Part shown: piece after piece, positions 19,380 through 29,839 of the stretch
How positions within the stretch are numbered: the first letter of the stretch is position 1
Layout of the letters: each line of letters begins with the position of its first letter
Notes under the pieces: generated by a model
The model's database searches: none
What the model saw: only the letters and a program-made list of their open reading frames with translations
What the model was told of the DNA's origin: nothing
DNA from: Prochlorococcus sp. AG-402-K10
Lineage (GTDB): Bacteria; Cyanobacteriota; Cyanobacteriia; PCC-6307; Cyanobiaceae
Reading direction: 5' to 3'
Assembly: GCA_003216835.1 (NCBI GenBank)
Contig: QCIF01000004.1
Span: 1 to 64,000 of the forward strand
DNA: 64,000 nucleotides
Translations under genes and position numbers: made by a program

Positions 19380-19988
19380 TTGGAAAATTTCAACATAAAT
19401 AATATTTCAAACCAAAATAGACAATTTGAATTATTTGGTTCAAATACAAATACATCAATTAATTTTCAACAAACAAATAATTTAAAGCTCAAGGGTGAAA
19501 CATTAATTGAATGGAGAAATAAAATACACAACCACCAAATCACAATTCCAGGAGATAGTCACAATAAAACTTTTCAACAAACAATTCTTCCTGTAAAAAG
19601 TTTCAATGAAAAAAAAATTGATCCGTTTTCCTTACAGCCTCTATCACTAAACTTTTGGAGATCTAATCAACATATACATAATGGTCCAGCAATGTATTTT
19701 GTAATCGACACTATGATAAGTTCTAAAATCATCCTTTATATAGGAGAAACAAATTCTGCAAATAAAAGATGGAAGGGAGAGCATGACTGTAAAAATTACC
19801 TAACGAACTATAAAGAAGCACTAGCGCAAAGTAATCTCTCAAGTCATCAAGATATACGTTTCTTCTTAGATGTGCCTAAAGAAGTAAAATTAAGACGTAA
19901 ACTAGAACAGCAACTAATATATTTATGGTTACCACCATTTAATAAAGAAACGCGAGATAGGTGGTCAACTACTTTCACAAACAACTAA
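19380..19988 (+). CDS. GIY-YIG nuclease-like protein
   Basis: The second half resembles a GIY-YIG fold: 'GPAMYFVID' and 'ILYIGET' stand in for the GIY and YIG strands. They are followed by an arginine in 'NKRWKGEHDC' and a glutamate in 'RRKLEQQLIYLWLPPFNKET'. The first 90 residues are asparagine/glutamine-rich with no known domain. Start is TTG; no ATG is in frame. It may be a DNA-repair or processing nuclease, or a derivative that lost activity; the canonical G-I-Y triplet is not exact. Confidence 0.65.
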   Translation: MENFNINNISNQNRQFELFGSNTNTSINFQQTNNLKLKGETLIEWRNKIHNHQITIPGDSHNKTFQQTILPVKSFNEKKIDPFSLQPLSLNFWRSNQHIHNGPAMYFVIDTMISSKIILYIGETNSANKRWKGEHDCKNYLTNYKEALAQSNLSSHQDIRFFLDVPKEVKLRRKLEQQLIYLWLPPFNKETRDRWSTTFTNN

Positions 19989-20012
19989 CAGTTAATTAAA
20001 TCTATTTTAAAA

Positions 20013-21491
20013 ATGCAATTTTCCACTTTCCAAAAAGATCTAGATGAATGGCAAGGTTCTTCTTTAATATTTGGAGTTGTAAAAGAGGAAATCGAAAGCC
20101 AATTAGAAAAAATAAAATTTGTTGTTAACCCAAAATTATTACTAAAAAAAGTTAAGGCAAAAAAATTTAAAGGAGAAAAAGGGGAAATTTTAAATTTTGA
20201 ATTTTTAGATCAAAAATTAGAAACTTTAATAATAATTGGTCTTGGCAAATCAAAAGAGCTTAATAAAAGTGATATCAAAAACTCTTTAGGAGATCAAATT
20301 AGAAAGATTGTTGATAAAAATGAGAAAACGAGCATCTTGCTGCCTTGGAAATTAATTAATTCACAAGTAGAAATACATCACTTAGCAGAGTCAGCAAGAT
20401 TATCAGCTTATAAGGACAATAGATTCAATAAGAAAAAAGATGAAAAGAAGGTTCTTAAAGAAATAGAATTTTTGAATTTAAATAAATATGAGAATATTTG
20501 CTTCGAAGAAACAGAAAAAATATGTGAAGGTGTAGAACTAGCTAGAAGACTTGTAGCTGCACCTCCAAATAGCCTTACGCCCCAAGAGATGTCTATAACA
20601 GCCTCTCAAATAGCAAAAGATCATGATTTAGAAATAAAAATTTTAGATGCGAAAGAATGTGAAAATTTAGGAATGGGTGCATATCTAGCTGTAGCAAAAG
20701 GTTCTGATCTAGAGCCTAAATTTATACACCTTACTTTAAAGTCAGATGGGCCAATTAAAGAAAAGATTGCACTTGTTGGTAAGGGTTTAACCTTTGATTC
20801 TGGAGGATACAACCTTAAAGTAGGAGCATCTCAAATTGAAATGATGAAATATGATATGGGCGGGAGCGCTGCAGTGTTAGGAGCAGCAAAAGCACTTGGA
20901 GCTATAAAACCAAAGGGACTAGAAATTCATTTTATTGTTGCAGCCTGCGAAAACATGATAAATGGATCTGCAGTTCATCCAGGAGATGTAGTTAAAGCAT
21001 CAAACGGGAAGACAATTGAAATAAACAACACTGATGCAGAGGGTAGGCTTACATTGGCTGATGCGTTAACTTACGCATCAAATTTAAAACCAGATTCAAT
21101 AATTGATCTTGCAACGTTAACAGGTGCGATTGTTATTGCTTTAGGGAATGATGTAGCTGGTTTTTGGAGCAACAATAACGATCTAGCAAAAGAATTAAAA
21201 AACGCATCAGCCGAAGTAGGAGAAGAATTATGGCAAATGCCTTTAAAGAAATCCTATAAAGAAGGTTTAAAGTCCCATATAGCTGATATGAAAAATACAG
21301 GCCCAAGAGCTGGTGGTTCTATAACTGCTGCCTTGTTTTTAGAGGAATTTTTTGATAAAGAGATCAAATGGGCTCATATAGATATAGCAGGTACGTGTTG
21401 GACTGATAAAAATAAAGGTATTAATCCATCAGGAGCTACGGGTTTTGGAGTTAAAACTCTAGTACAATGGATTAAAAACAAATTAGATTAA
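20013..21491 (+). CDS. pepA: Cytosol leucyl aminopeptidase (M17)
   Basis: PepA removes N-terminal residues from peptides using two metal ions and works as a hexamer. The catalytic domain signatures are '[16 protein letters not shown]' (about residues 252-267) and the M17 signature 'NTDAEGRL' (about 339-346). Length 492 is typical. The N-terminal 160 residues form the more variable alpha/beta domain and are unusually lysine-rich, as expected for a low-GC genome. Confidence 0.96.
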   Translation: MQFSTFQKDLDEWQGSSLIFGVVKEEIESQLEKIKFVVNPKLLLKKVKAKKFKGEKGEILNFEFLDQKLETLIIIGLGKSKELNKSDIKNSLGDQIRKIVDKNEKTSILLPWKLINSQVEIHHLAESARLSAYKDNRFNKKKDEKKVLKEIEFLNLNKYENICFEETEKICEGVELARRLVAAPPNSLTPQEMSITASQIAKDHDLEIKILDAKECENLGMGAYLAVAKGSDLEPKFIHLTLKSDGPIKEKIALVGKGLTFDSGGYNLKVGASQIEMMKYDMGGSAAVLGAAKALGAIKPKGLEIHFIVAACENMINGSAVHPGDVVKASNGKTIEINNTDAEGRLTLADALTYASNLKPDSIIDLATLTGAIVIALGNDVAGFWSNNNDLAKELKNASAEVGEELWQMPLKKSYKEGLKSHIADMKNTGPRAGGSITAALFLEEFFDKEIKWAHIDIAGTCWTDKNKGINPSGATGFGVKTLVQWIKNKLD

Positions 21492-21500
21492 AAATTAGTA

Positions 21501-22106
21501 TTATTCAGACCAAAGATCTAACGATCTAGCTTTATCTCCCCATAACTTATCCAATCTCTGATCTCTACCACAAGAAAATCTATAGAACTTATATTTTAAT
21601 TCATTTCTATCAGCAAAATTCTGATGATAATCTTCAGCTAACCAGAATTTATTCTTTGATTTAAGTTCAACATAAATTTTTTCTAGCGAAACACCCAATT
21701 CCCTAGAGGCATTAACTAAGGCATTTTTTGCTTCATTCTTCTCGTGTGAATCATTAAAAAAAATTACGGGCCTGTAAGAATCTCCCCTATCGCAGAATTG
21801 GCCTTCACCGTCAAGAGGGTCAACATTTCTCAAGTAGAGTCTTAGTATTTCAGGTAAACTTACTGCTTTGGAATCATAATCAACCAAAACGACTTCTTGA
21901 TGACCAAAATGATTATCGTAAGTAGGGTTTTGTAAATTTCCACCCGAGTATCCACTTTTTACTGAATTAATCCCCTCTAAGGACTCTAGATCATGTTCTA
22001 AACACCAAAAACATCCCCCTGCAAGAATGACTTCTTCCGCAAGAGTGTTTACAGGGTTAATTAAAATTGAGAGAACAATAATTAAAGAAAAAAGATATTT
22101 CATCAT
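21501..22106 (-). CDS. msrA: Peptide methionine sulfoxide reductase A, exported form
   Basis: MsrA reduces methionine-S-sulfoxide in oxidised proteins. The active-site motif 'GGCFWC' is present near residue 31, along with 'SGYSGGNLQNPTYD' and 'HQEVV'. The first 23 residues are a signal peptide ('YLFSLIIVLSILINPVNTLAEE'), so the mature enzyme is probably periplasmic or lumenal. It lies 13 bases downstream of lpxB on the same strand, at the end of the envelope cluster. Confidence 0.93.
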   Translation of the reverse strand: MMKYLFSLIIVLSILINPVNTLAEEVILAGGCFWCLEHDLESLEGINSVKSGYSGGNLQNPTYDNHFGHQEVVLVDYDSKAVSLPEILRLYLRNVDPLDGEGQFCDRGDSYRPVIFFNDSHEKNEAKNALVNASRELGVSLEKIYVELKSKNKFWLAEDYHQNFADRNELKYKFYRFSCGRDQRLDKLWGDKARSLDLWSE

Positions 22107-22119
22107 TTAATTATAAAGT

Positions 22120-23298
22120 TCAAATTATGGAATTAATAATTTCTTTAGCAGCTCTTTCGACTACACCTTCTTCACCCAATTCTTTTTTTAATAAAGCATA
22201 ACCTTTCTTTATTTTTATTTTTGCGGATTTTCCTTCAAGAATTCTGCAAGCTTTAGAAAAGATTTTCTTTTCTACAAAGTTTTGCTGCACGAATTCAGGG
22301 ATAACAAATTGCTTAACTAGTAAATTTACTGGAGAAATAAATCTTACTTTAAATTTGAGAATTCTTCTAGCGATAAAAGCAGTTACTCTACTTACTTTAT
22401 ATCCAACAATCTGAGGTATTCCATATAAGGCCAATTCCATATTAACAGTTCCTGATTTACATAAAGCCATCGAAGTTAATGAATAAATATAAGGCTTTAA
22501 TTCTGAATTATTTGATTTAGAAATAACTTTTCCATAAACTTGATGTTTTTTCAATGCCTTTCTAAATTTCTCATCAAAAGCCTTCCTACAAGATGGTATA
22601 TAAACAACTAGACTGGGATATTTTTGTTGTAATTTTTTAGCCGCCTTTAAGAAAGTAGGTAATATATATCTTAATTCCTGAGGTCTTGAGGCAGGCATTA
22701 TTAGTAAAATGTTTTGATTTGCACGAAGTTTTAAAATTGACCTGGCATCTCTCTTAGAGGGAAGTTTTTTTGTCAAATCTATCATTGGATGTCCAATCCA
22801 TAAAACATTCCCACCTTTTCTTTTATAAAAGCTTGCCTCTTGTTTGAAAATTGCAAAAATTTTATCAGAAAACCTTACTAAATCTATCGTAGTATTATTC
22901 CCAACTCGCCATGCCCACTCTTGAGGAGCGATGTAGTAGTAAATTGGAATTTTAGGATTTATTCTTTTTAACTTTCTCCCAATCTTTATATTAGGACCCA
23001 TATAGTCTATTAGTATAAGACAATTTGGTCGGTTTCTCTCTAGGGATTGTAAAAATTTTTTTTGGATTTTTATCATAGGAAAAATATGAGGCAAGACTTC
23101 CCAAATACCTATTGCACTAATAGAAGTAGTATCTTTTAGAATTTTTACTCCCGCTTTATGCATTCTTTCTCCTCCTAGACCTGTAATTTCCAAATCTATT
23201 GAATGTTTTTTTGCTTCAGCAAATAATGCTTTGGATAATAAACCACCATGTAAATCTCCAGAAACTTCTCCAGTACTGATGTATATCTTTTTATTCAT
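22120..23298 (-). CDS. lpxB: Lipid-A-disaccharide synthase
   Basis: LpxB condenses UDP-2,3-diacylglucosamine with lipid X to form the lipid A disaccharide at the inner membrane. Family blocks include 'STGEVSGDLHGG' at the N-terminus, 'YYIAPQEWAWR' near residue 122 and 'CKSGTVNMELALYGIPQIVGYK' near 275. The 392-residue length is normal. It overlaps the stop of lpxA by a few bases, typical of coupled translation in this operon. Confidence 0.95.
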   Translation of the reverse strand: MNKKIYISTGEVSGDLHGGLLSKALFAEAKKHSIDLEITGLGGERMHKAGVKILKDTTSISAIGIWEVLPHIFPMIKIQKKFLQSLERNRPNCLILIDYMGPNIKIGRKLKRINPKIPIYYYIAPQEWAWRVGNNTTIDLVRFSDKIFAIFKQEASFYKRKGGNVLWIGHPMIDLTKKLPSKRDARSILKLRANQNILLIMPASRPQELRYILPTFLKAAKKLQQKYPSLVVYIPSCRKAFDEKFRKALKKHQVYGKVISKSNNSELKPYIYSLTSMALCKSGTVNMELALYGIPQIVGYKVSRVTAFIARRILKFKVRFISPVNLLVKQFVIPEFVQQNFVEKKIFSKACRILEGKSAKIKIKKGYALLKKELGEEGVVERAAKEIINSII

Positions 23299-24137
23299 AA
23301 ATTTATAGTAGGCATTGGGCCTCTTCTTCCCTTAGCTATAGAATGTTTTACAAAATTGCAAAGTTTTGAAGAAAAAGGATCTAATCTATCTTGCATTGCT
23401 ATTTCCAATGAATGAGAAATTACATCATCAGATTTAAAGAGTAAGTTCCAAGTCCTTTGCAATAACTTTAAGTCAAAGTCTTTATTGTTTAGCAAGCCGC
23501 TCCTTTTTATTCCTACCCTATTCAATCCTCTTAATTTTCCTGGATGGCCTTCTGCCAAGCAAAAGGGAGGTACATCCCTATCTACTCTTGTCATGCCTCC
23601 AACCATTGCTAAAAATCCTATATGCACAAATTGATGAATACCTAAGCAACCACCAATAATAGCTTTATCTTCTACTATTACATGACCAGCAATTTGGACA
23701 CTATTTGATAAAACGATTCCATTCCCGAGTTCACAATTATGTCCTATATGTGCATAAGCCATTAATAAATTATTGTTGCCAATTATTGTTTTTTCTCCTT
23801 CGTTAGTTGCTTTATTAATAGTTACACACTCTCTAAAAGTATTGTTATCGCCAATTATTACTTCAGTAGGAGCTCCTTGATATTTTAAATCTTGGGGCTC
23901 AAGTCCAATAAATACATTTGGGAAAATTCTATTATTTTTACCTATTTTAGTTTTTCCTTCAATTACAACATTGGGTCCTACTGCTGTACCTTGCCCAATA
24001 ATTACATTTGGGCCAACAATAGCTCCTTGAGCAATAGTGACTCCATCATGTAATTCAGCACTTGAATCTACAAAAGCGTTTGGGTGCACTTTGACGCCAT
24101 TAAATCTTGACTTTAGGTCAGTATTTTTAATCTCCAT
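23295..24137 (-). CDS. lpxA: UDP-N-acetylglucosamine O-acyltransferase
   Basis: LpxA adds the first 3-hydroxyacyl chain to UDP-GlcNAc in lipid A synthesis. The N-terminal two thirds are a left-handed beta-helix of hexapeptide repeats ('IAQGAIVGPNVIIGQGTAVG'), with the catalytic histidine in 'MAYAHIGHNCELG'. The C-terminal helical part follows 'LRGLNRVGIKR'. The ORF track starts at a TTG inside fabZ. The ATG at 24137, just past the fabZ stop, gives 'MEIKNTDLK' and is the better start. Confidence 0.94.
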   Translation of the reverse strand: MEIKNTDLKSRFNGVKVHPNAFVDSSAELHDGVTIAQGAIVGPNVIIGQGTAVGPNVVIEGKTKIGKNNRIFPNVFIGLEPQDLKYQGAPTEVIIGDNNTFRECVTINKATNEGEKTIIGNNNLLMAYAHIGHNCELGNGIVLSNSVQIAGHVIVEDKAIIGGCLGIHQFVHIGFLAMVGGMTRVDRDVPPFCLAEGHPGKLRGLNRVGIKRSGLLNNKDFDLKLLQRTWNLLFKSDDVISHSLEIAMQDRLDPFSSKLCNFVKHSIAKGRRGPMPTINL

Positions 24138-24141
24138 ATTA

Positions 24142-24600
24142 CTAATCAACTAATGAAAACATTAATTCGCCTGAACAAACCAACTTCCCATCTACATTGG
24201 CTTCCCCTTTTACCTTCCCAAATCTTTGTCTTTTAATACTTAACAATTCACATGTAATTACCAGTTGATCACCAGGGATTACGGGTTTTCTAAATTTGAC
24301 CTTATCAATGCCTGCAAAAACAAAAAGTCCTTTAGGAAGATCAGGCATTTGCGTTACTATTATCCCACCCACTTGTGCCATTGATTCTACGATAAGTACT
24401 CCTGGCATTAAAGGTCTATCTGGGAAATGTCCTTGAAATTGAGGCTCATTTATAGTTACATTTTTAATTGCAACAGCTTTTTGCCCTGGTACATTCTCTA
24501 TTACTCTGTCTACTAGAGCGAAAGGATATCTATGAGGTAATAAACCTAGTATGTCCTCTGAAAAGAGTTGATCATTTTCACTAGATAATTTCTTGTCCAC
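24142..24600 (-). CDS. fabZ: 3-hydroxyacyl-ACP dehydratase
   Basis: FabZ dehydrates 3-hydroxyacyl-ACP in type II fatty-acid synthesis and competes with LpxA for 3-hydroxyacyl-ACP. The hot-dog fold signature '[14 protein letters not shown]' and the catalytic region '[20 protein letters not shown]' are intact. It is 152 residues with a GTG start. Its place between lpxC and lpxA is the common arrangement linking the two pathways. Confidence 0.96.
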   Translation of the reverse strand: MDKKLSSENDQLFSEDILGLLPHRYPFALVDRVIENVPGQKAVAIKNVTINEPQFQGHFPDRPLMPGVLIVESMAQVGGIIVTQMPDLPKGLFVFAGIDKVKFRKPVIPGDQLVITCELLSIKRQRFGKVKGEANVDGKLVCSGELMFSLVD

Positions 24601-24618
24601 AACTTAATAAAGATAAAA

Positions 24619-25455
24619 TTAATTTTTTAGTGTTGAGGCCAATAAAGAGTTTAAAGAATGTGATCCCTTATAAACTAAAATTTGAGCCTTAGGTAACCCT
24701 ACCAAAGCCAAGTCCCCAATTAGATCTAAAATTTTATGTCTTATTGGTTCATTATCAAATCTTAATGGTGGATTAACCCATTTATCTCCATCACAAACAA
24801 GTGCATTATCCAAACTACCACCTTTTATTAATCCTAGTTCACTTAATTCTTGAAATTGATCCTTAAAACCAAATGTTCTTGCAGGAGCAATCTTTTCAAC
24901 AAAGCATTTTGGATTTAAATCGATTACGAAAGTTTGGTTACCAATTGCTTTATACGGAAAACTTATAGTAGATATAATTGTAGTTTTCTCAGAAGGAGTT
25001 AAAGCAATAACTGAACCCCCTTTATTTAATATAATTGGTGTTTTAATCTCTTGAAAAAAGTTATCTGGTATAGGTACTTTTTTAATACCAACTTTTTCAA
25101 ATGCTTTTACCCACTGAATAGCTGATCCATCAAGGAGTGGTATTTCTCTCCCATCGACTTCAATATGTATATAATTCAATCCACAGCCAGCCAATGCGGA
25201 TAATAAATGCTCAATAGTATACAAGTTTCGTCCACCTAATTTCACTGCAGTACAAAGCATTGTACTTCCAATTAAATCCTGAGTTAGCTTAAAGATCTCG
25301 CAAGGCTTATCAGAAAAAGATATATAATATCCTTCCTTTTCATAAGGAGAAATTTTAACTTTTGTTTTTTCTCCACTATGTAGACCTATACCTTCTCTGG
25401 AGATAAAACCAGAAATAGTATAACAAGCATCATAATTAGTAGGCCAAGAAAACAT
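24619..25455 (-). CDS. lpxC: UDP-3-O-acyl-N-acetylglucosamine deacetylase
   Basis: LpxC is the Zn2+-dependent committed step of lipid A synthesis. Zinc ligands are visible in 'TIEHLLSALAG' (His near 83) and 'IRHKILDLIGDLAL' (His and Asp near 240). The segment 'GREIPLLDGSA' is also characteristic. It has 278 residues. The gene starts one base after the bamA stop, so bamA, lpxC, fabZ, lpxA and lpxB form one envelope-biogenesis operon. Confidence 0.95.
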   Translation of the reverse strand: MFSWPTNYDACYTISGFISREGIGLHSGEKTKVKISPYEKEGYYISFSDKPCEIFKLTQDLIGSTMLCTAVKLGGRNLYTIEHLLSALAGCGLNYIHIEVDGREIPLLDGSAIQWVKAFEKVGIKKVPIPDNFFQEIKTPIILNKGGSVIALTPSEKTTIISTISFPYKAIGNQTFVIDLNPKCFVEKIAPARTFGFKDQFQELSELGLIKGGSLDNALVCDGDKWVNPPLRFDNEPIRHKILDLIGDLALVGLPKAQILVYKGSHSLNSLLASTLKN

Positions 25456-27588
25456 TTAAAATTTCCATCCTACTCCTAGTGTATATCTCATATCACCACT
25501 TAAGTCTTTGCTAGCTATATCCAACCTTAATGGTCCAATTGGAGTCTTTACCCCAATTCCTCCTCCCAAAGAAAAACCTGAACCTGCTTTATTTAATAAT
25601 TTACCGGGTTTCCCAGGAACATCATTCTGAGAACCCATATCAGTTCCTACATCTGCGAATAAAGAAGCTGATAGCATTCTCCAAAGAGGGAATCTATATT
25701 CTGCAGTTGCCTCAATAAAACTTTTGCTTACAGAAAGATCACATGCTCCCCAACCTCTTACAGATGACGATCCTCCCATACAAAATGACTCATAAGGAGG
25801 TAATTCACCAAGAATAGTTCCAGCTTTAAATTGAACACCAAAAGTCTGAGAACATTCTTCATTAGTTGCATCTTTAGACCTACATTCTTTTGTTAGATTA
25901 ATCAATTTTGTAGGAATAAAAAATGAATATGCAGCTCTCATTCTGTTAAAAGTTGGCGAATTATTTCCCATTGAAATAAACTGTTCACTTCCTAGGGTGA
26001 ATTTATTACCAGAAGTTGGGCTTACAGAATTATTCAAATTATTTCTAGATGTACTGAAAATAAAACTAACTAAAGTATTTTCCGCAGGGCATGATCCATC
26101 TTTAGGAGAATATCCAATACAAATAATTTCATTTATATTTCCCGTTGTTGGGGTTGTATCTCCATAAGGTTTTTTATTATCACTACCATCAATCATTTTC
26201 ACTTGTTGAAAGTTCATTCCCCCAAGGACTCTCCATTTTGCAACTTTAAAAGGATCACCACCGTTAAGAGGTCGTGAGAAAGAAAATCCTCCGCCAGTTT
26301 TTTCGAGAACTATAGATGAAAATGCATCTGAACTAGAAGTAGTTTTATCATCAACTGCATATATTCTTCCATTCTTTTCACTCCTAAATTCTTGGGGATA
26401 ATCTCTGCTTAGAAAAATATTAGTTCTAAACGAGGTCCTATACTTGTCCCCTTTAATCCATGGGTCAGATAATGCGAAATTATAAGTTGTTGAATAATCT
26501 CCAAAATTAAGGTTTAGATTAGTTGACCATGCTCTACCTAAAGCATTATTTTCCTGTAAACCAATTGAAGCAAAGATTCCTGAACTATTACTATAGCCAA
26601 TACCTCCTGTTAGTGATCCTGTACGTTGTTCACTCAAATCTAAAATAATTATTACTTGACCAGTATTTAAGTTATCGGGGCCAAGTGATACTTTGACATC
26701 ATCAAACAAAGAAGTCGCATAAAGCCTTTTTATATCCGCCTCTAATGTTTTTCTATTGAAGATTGAACCAGGAGTTGTTTTTAATTCTCTCTTTATTACC
26801 CAATCTTTGGTTTTCCCTTTTCTGGGTTTACCATCAATCAATACTTCTCCATCTGACCCTAAAAAACGTAACTTAATATCAGAAACTATTCCTTCCGATA
26901 CATTTAGAGTTACAATTCCATCCTCAGAAATTCTTTCAGGACCGGTAATTCTTGATAAAGAATAACCGTTATCTTCATACCAATTCTTTATCATGTTTAT
27001 CTTATTTTGAAGTTCATTTAAATTAAGAGTGGTTCCATAAAAATTATTAAAAATGTCTTCTACATATTTTTTAGGGATTACAGATTCTCTTGGATTCAGT
27101 ACAACTTCCTTTAAAATCGGATTCGGCACTACTTTTACTATTAGCCTCACTCCTAATGGTCCATCTTTAGACTTTATTTGAACGCCTGAAAACCATCCAC
27201 TAGCATAAATTGAATTTAGATCATTTTTTAGAATTTGATTATTAATAACACTTCCAGGTTTTATACTCATAGAATCATATGCAGCTAACTCTAATTTTTT
27301 ACCCTCAGGATGTTTTTCCCACCCTTTAATAATTATTTCTGAAATAAGAACACTTTCTTCATTAAGCTTTTCACCATTATCTGCAATCAAGACATTATTC
27401 TTTGGTTGAAGATCAAATGTTAAAAATAAATCATTTTCATCTTTATCAATAATTTGAGGTTTTATTGTTTCTCCTGCTTTATCAGACAAATACTTAGCAG
27501 CGAGTTCTGAATTGTTTGATATCAATATTAAGTTGAAACAAGCGATACTTGTAATAACCTTTCTATATTTCAGAAGATCTTTTTGCAT
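25456..27588 (-). CDS. bamA: Outer-membrane assembly protein BamA / Omp85 family
   Basis: This 710-residue Omp85 protein inserts beta-barrel proteins into the outer membrane and is the cyanobacterial relative of chloroplast Toc75. A signal-peptide-like N-terminus (residues 10-32) is followed by POTRA repeats (about 80-330; e.g. 'LNSIYASGWFSGVQIKS', 'IKRLYATSLFDDVKVSLGP') and a C-terminal 16-strand barrel. 'SSVRGW' near residue 620 is the conserved L6-loop 'VRGW' motif, and the chain ends in an aromatic residue (VGWKF), the usual barrel-insertion signal. It is first in the lipid A operon. Confidence 0.94.
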   Translation of the reverse strand: MQKDLLKYRKVITSIACFNLILISNNSELAAKYLSDKAGETIKPQIIDKDENDLFLTFDLQPKNNVLIADNGEKLNEESVLISEIIIKGWEKHPEGKKLELAAYDSMSIKPGSVINNQILKNDLNSIYASGWFSGVQIKSKDGPLGVRLIVKVVPNPILKEVVLNPRESVIPKKYVEDIFNNFYGTTLNLNELQNKINMIKNWYEDNGYSLSRITGPERISEDGIVTLNVSEGIVSDIKLRFLGSDGEVLIDGKPRKGKTKDWVIKRELKTTPGSIFNRKTLEADIKRLYATSLFDDVKVSLGPDNLNTGQVIIILDLSEQRTGSLTGGIGYSNSSGIFASIGLQENNALGRAWSTNLNLNFGDYSTTYNFALSDPWIKGDKYRTSFRTNIFLSRDYPQEFRSEKNGRIYAVDDKTTSSSDAFSSIVLEKTGGGFSFSRPLNGGDPFKVAKWRVLGGMNFQQVKMIDGSDNKKPYGDTTPTTGNINEIICIGYSPKDGSCPAENTLVSFIFSTSRNNLNNSVSPTSGNKFTLGSEQFISMGNNSPTFNRMRAAYSFFIPTKLINLTKECRSKDATNEECSQTFGVQFKAGTILGELPPYESFCMGGSSSVRGWGACDLSVSKSFIEATAEYRFPLWRMLSASLFADVGTDMGSQNDVPGKPGKLLNKAGSGFSLGGGIGVKTPIGPLRLDIASKDLSGDMRYTLGVGWKF

Positions 27589-27636
27589 AGAATTATAATT
27601 GAAGATAAAATGTAAAAATTTTTGGATTAAATTGAG

Positions 27637-28365
27637 TTAAATGAAATTATCGATTCTTCTATTAATTTCACTATACGCTTCAATTAAACCACCTAAATCA
27701 TTTCTAAACCTATCTTTATCTAGACTGACCATTATATCATTTTTCTGATTAAGATCCCATAATCTACAATTATCTGGGCTTATTTCATCACATAAAATGA
27801 TTTCGTTTTTTGAATTGTAACCAAATTCAAGCTTGAAATCTACAAGATCAAGTTGTATCTTATTAAAGAAATTTTTAAGAATTGTATTTATTTTTAAAGT
27901 CAAATCAATTATAAAATCTAAATCTTTAATATCTATTATATCAAGTAATTTAATTCTATCTCTTGTTAAAAGTGGATCATTAAGTAAATCATTTTTAAGA
28001 TAAAAATCAATTAAGGGCTTTTCTAATACAGTTCCAGGTTTTATTGTTGTCTGTTTACATAAAGAACCAAAAGCAGTATTTCTTAGAACCACCTCTAAAG
28101 GAATAACATTTATTTTCTGTGCAATCATTGAATTCTCATTTTTAATTTCAAGATAATGAGTAGGGATATTATTTTTTATAAGAAGATCAAAAATCTTTGA
28201 ACTTATGAGGCAATTTAGTTTCCCTTTACCTTTGAATTTAGCTTTTTTAAGTGCATTAAAAGCTGTAGCATCATCTTTAAATTCAATTATTACTTTATCT
28301 GATTCATTATGAGCAAATACTTTTTTAGCCTTTCCTTCATAAATCATTTCCAATCTATTATTCAT
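27637..28365 (-). CDS. purC: SAICAR synthase
   Basis: PurC joins aspartate to CAIR in purine synthesis. Recognised blocks are 'MIYEGKAKKVF' at the N-terminus, 'KINVIPLEVVLRNTAFGSL' near residue 85 and 'DLVDFKLEFGYN' with 'LCDEISPDNCRLWD' further on. The ORF track begins at a GTG, but 'AGAGGTG' seven bases upstream is a good Shine-Dalgarno for the ATG at 28365 ('MNNRLEMIYEGK'), so I moved the start. It is divergent from purD, sharing a 138 bp control region. Confidence 0.95.
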   Translation of the reverse strand: MNNRLEMIYEGKAKKVFAHNESDKVIIEFKDDATAFNALKKAKFKGKGKLNCLISSKIFDLLIKNNIPTHYLEIKNENSMIAQKINVIPLEVVLRNTAFGSLCKQTTIKPGTVLEKPLIDFYLKNDLLNDPLLTRDRIKLLDIIDIKDLDFIIDLTLKINTILKNFFNKIQLDLVDFKLEFGYNSKNEIILCDEISPDNCRLWDLNQKNDIMVSLDKDRFRNDLGGLIEAYSEINRRIDNFI

Positions 28366-28503
28366 CAATAGCACCTCTTTGATTACTAAATTTAAAATTT
28401 TTAATTAACATATTTACTAGAGATCTAATTGTTTAGAAAGATTAGATTGTTTACATTTTAACTGATTATTCATCGAAACCTAGGACCTATAGAAAACAGA
28501 TTT

Positions 28504-29835
28504 ATGAGTATTAATTCAAAGCATCCCAAAAGTTTTATTAAATTAGAAAATGTTTTAATAATTGGTAATGGAGGGAGAGAAAATTCTTTAGCTTGGGCTA
28601 TTCAAAAAAATGAACTAATCAAAAAGATTTTTGTAATCCCTGGGAATGCTGGATCACAAAAAATAAACAAATGTGAAAGAATCCTGTTAGATATAAACAA
28701 TAATGAAGAATTAATCAAAAGGCTAAATTTCTTAGATATTGATTTAGTCGTAATAGGGCCAGAAATCCCATTAGCAAAAGGCTTAGGTGATACTCTTCGA
28801 GAGAATGGCTTCAAGGTATTTGGGCCAGGTAAAGATGGAGCAAAATTGGAATATAGCAAGTCTTGGGCAAAGGAATTCATGCAAAGAGCTAAAATTCCTA
28901 CGGCTAAATTCTGGAAAATAAATTCACTAGAAGAAGCGACTGAGGTTATTAATAAATCTAAAAGGCCATTAGTTGTAAAAGCTGATGGATTAGCTGCAGG
29001 CAAAGGTGTTTTTATTCCTCAGACAACAGATGAATGTCTAGAAGCAGCAGAAGCAATATTTAATGGGAAGTTTGGTAATGCTGGGAAAGTGATTGTTCTT
29101 GAAGAAAGAATTGAAGGGCCGGAAGTATCAGTGTTTGCTCTTTGTGATGGAGAAAAATATATTTTACTTCCATCAGCACAAGATCATAAACGTCTTAACG
29201 AGAAAGACCAAGGTCCAAATACAGGTGGAATGGGAGCCTACGCTCCTACACCACTCCTAAACAAAGACTACCTTGAAAGAATTATCAAACAAATCATAAA
29301 ACCGACAATCAAGGAGTTACAAAAAAACAATATTGAATATCGAGGTGTTCTTTATTTTGGACTAATGCTCACTAAATCAGGTCCGAAGGTTATAGAGTAT
29401 AACTGTAGGTTTGGCGATCCAGAATGCCAAACAATTATGCCTTTAATGGATAAGGATTTTGTAATTCTTCTGCAAAAATGTGCTATGGGAAAATTAATTG
29501 GTAATGAAGCAATTAATGCTTCTAAAAAAGTTAGTGGCTGTGTAATAGCAACGTCGAAAGGTTATCCTCTCGAATATAAGACCGGCTACCCTATTAATAT
29601 AGGAACAATTGATTATGAAAATTGTCAAATTTTTGATTCAGGAACTCGTTTAAGTGAAAATGGTGATGTTCTAACGGATGGAGGCAGAGTTTTAAGTATT
29701 GTTTGTCAAGATAAGGATTTTGATAAAGTTTTTGAGAAGGCTTACAGAAATATAAAACAAATAAATTTTGAAGGTATTTATTTCAGAAATGATATAGGTC
29801 ATCAGGTGAGAACAAAATTCTCAAGGGAGAATTAG
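28504..29835 (+). CDS. purD: Phosphoribosylamine-glycine ligase (GAR synthetase)
   Basis: PurD makes GAR from phosphoribosylamine, glycine and ATP. The N-domain motif 'VLIIGNGGRENSLAWA', the ATP-grasp segment 'PLVVKADGLAAGKGV' (about residue 157) and 'GPNTGGMGAYAPTP' (about 237) are present. The first 16 residues ('MSINSKHPKSFIKLEN') extend beyond the usual start, but no alternative start codon fits. nblS follows after 4 bases and may be co-transcribed. Confidence 0.96.
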   Translation: MSINSKHPKSFIKLENVLIIGNGGRENSLAWAIQKNELIKKIFVIPGNAGSQKINKCERILLDINNNEELIKRLNFLDIDLVVIGPEIPLAKGLGDTLRENGFKVFGPGKDGAKLEYSKSWAKEFMQRAKIPTAKFWKINSLEEATEVINKSKRPLVVKADGLAAGKGVFIPQTTDECLEAAEAIFNGKFGNAGKVIVLEERIEGPEVSVFALCDGEKYILLPSAQDHKRLNEKDQGPNTGGMGAYAPTPLLNKDYLERIIKQIIKPTIKELQKNNIEYRGVLYFGLMLTKSGPKVIEYNCRFGDPECQTIMPLMDKDFVILLQKCAMGKLIGNEAINASKKVSGCVIATSKGYPLEYKTGYPINIGTIDYENCQIFDSGTRLSENGDVLTDGGRVLSIVCQDKDFDKVFEKAYRNIKQINFEGIYFRNDIGHQVRTKFSREN

Positions 29836-29839
29836 TCTC

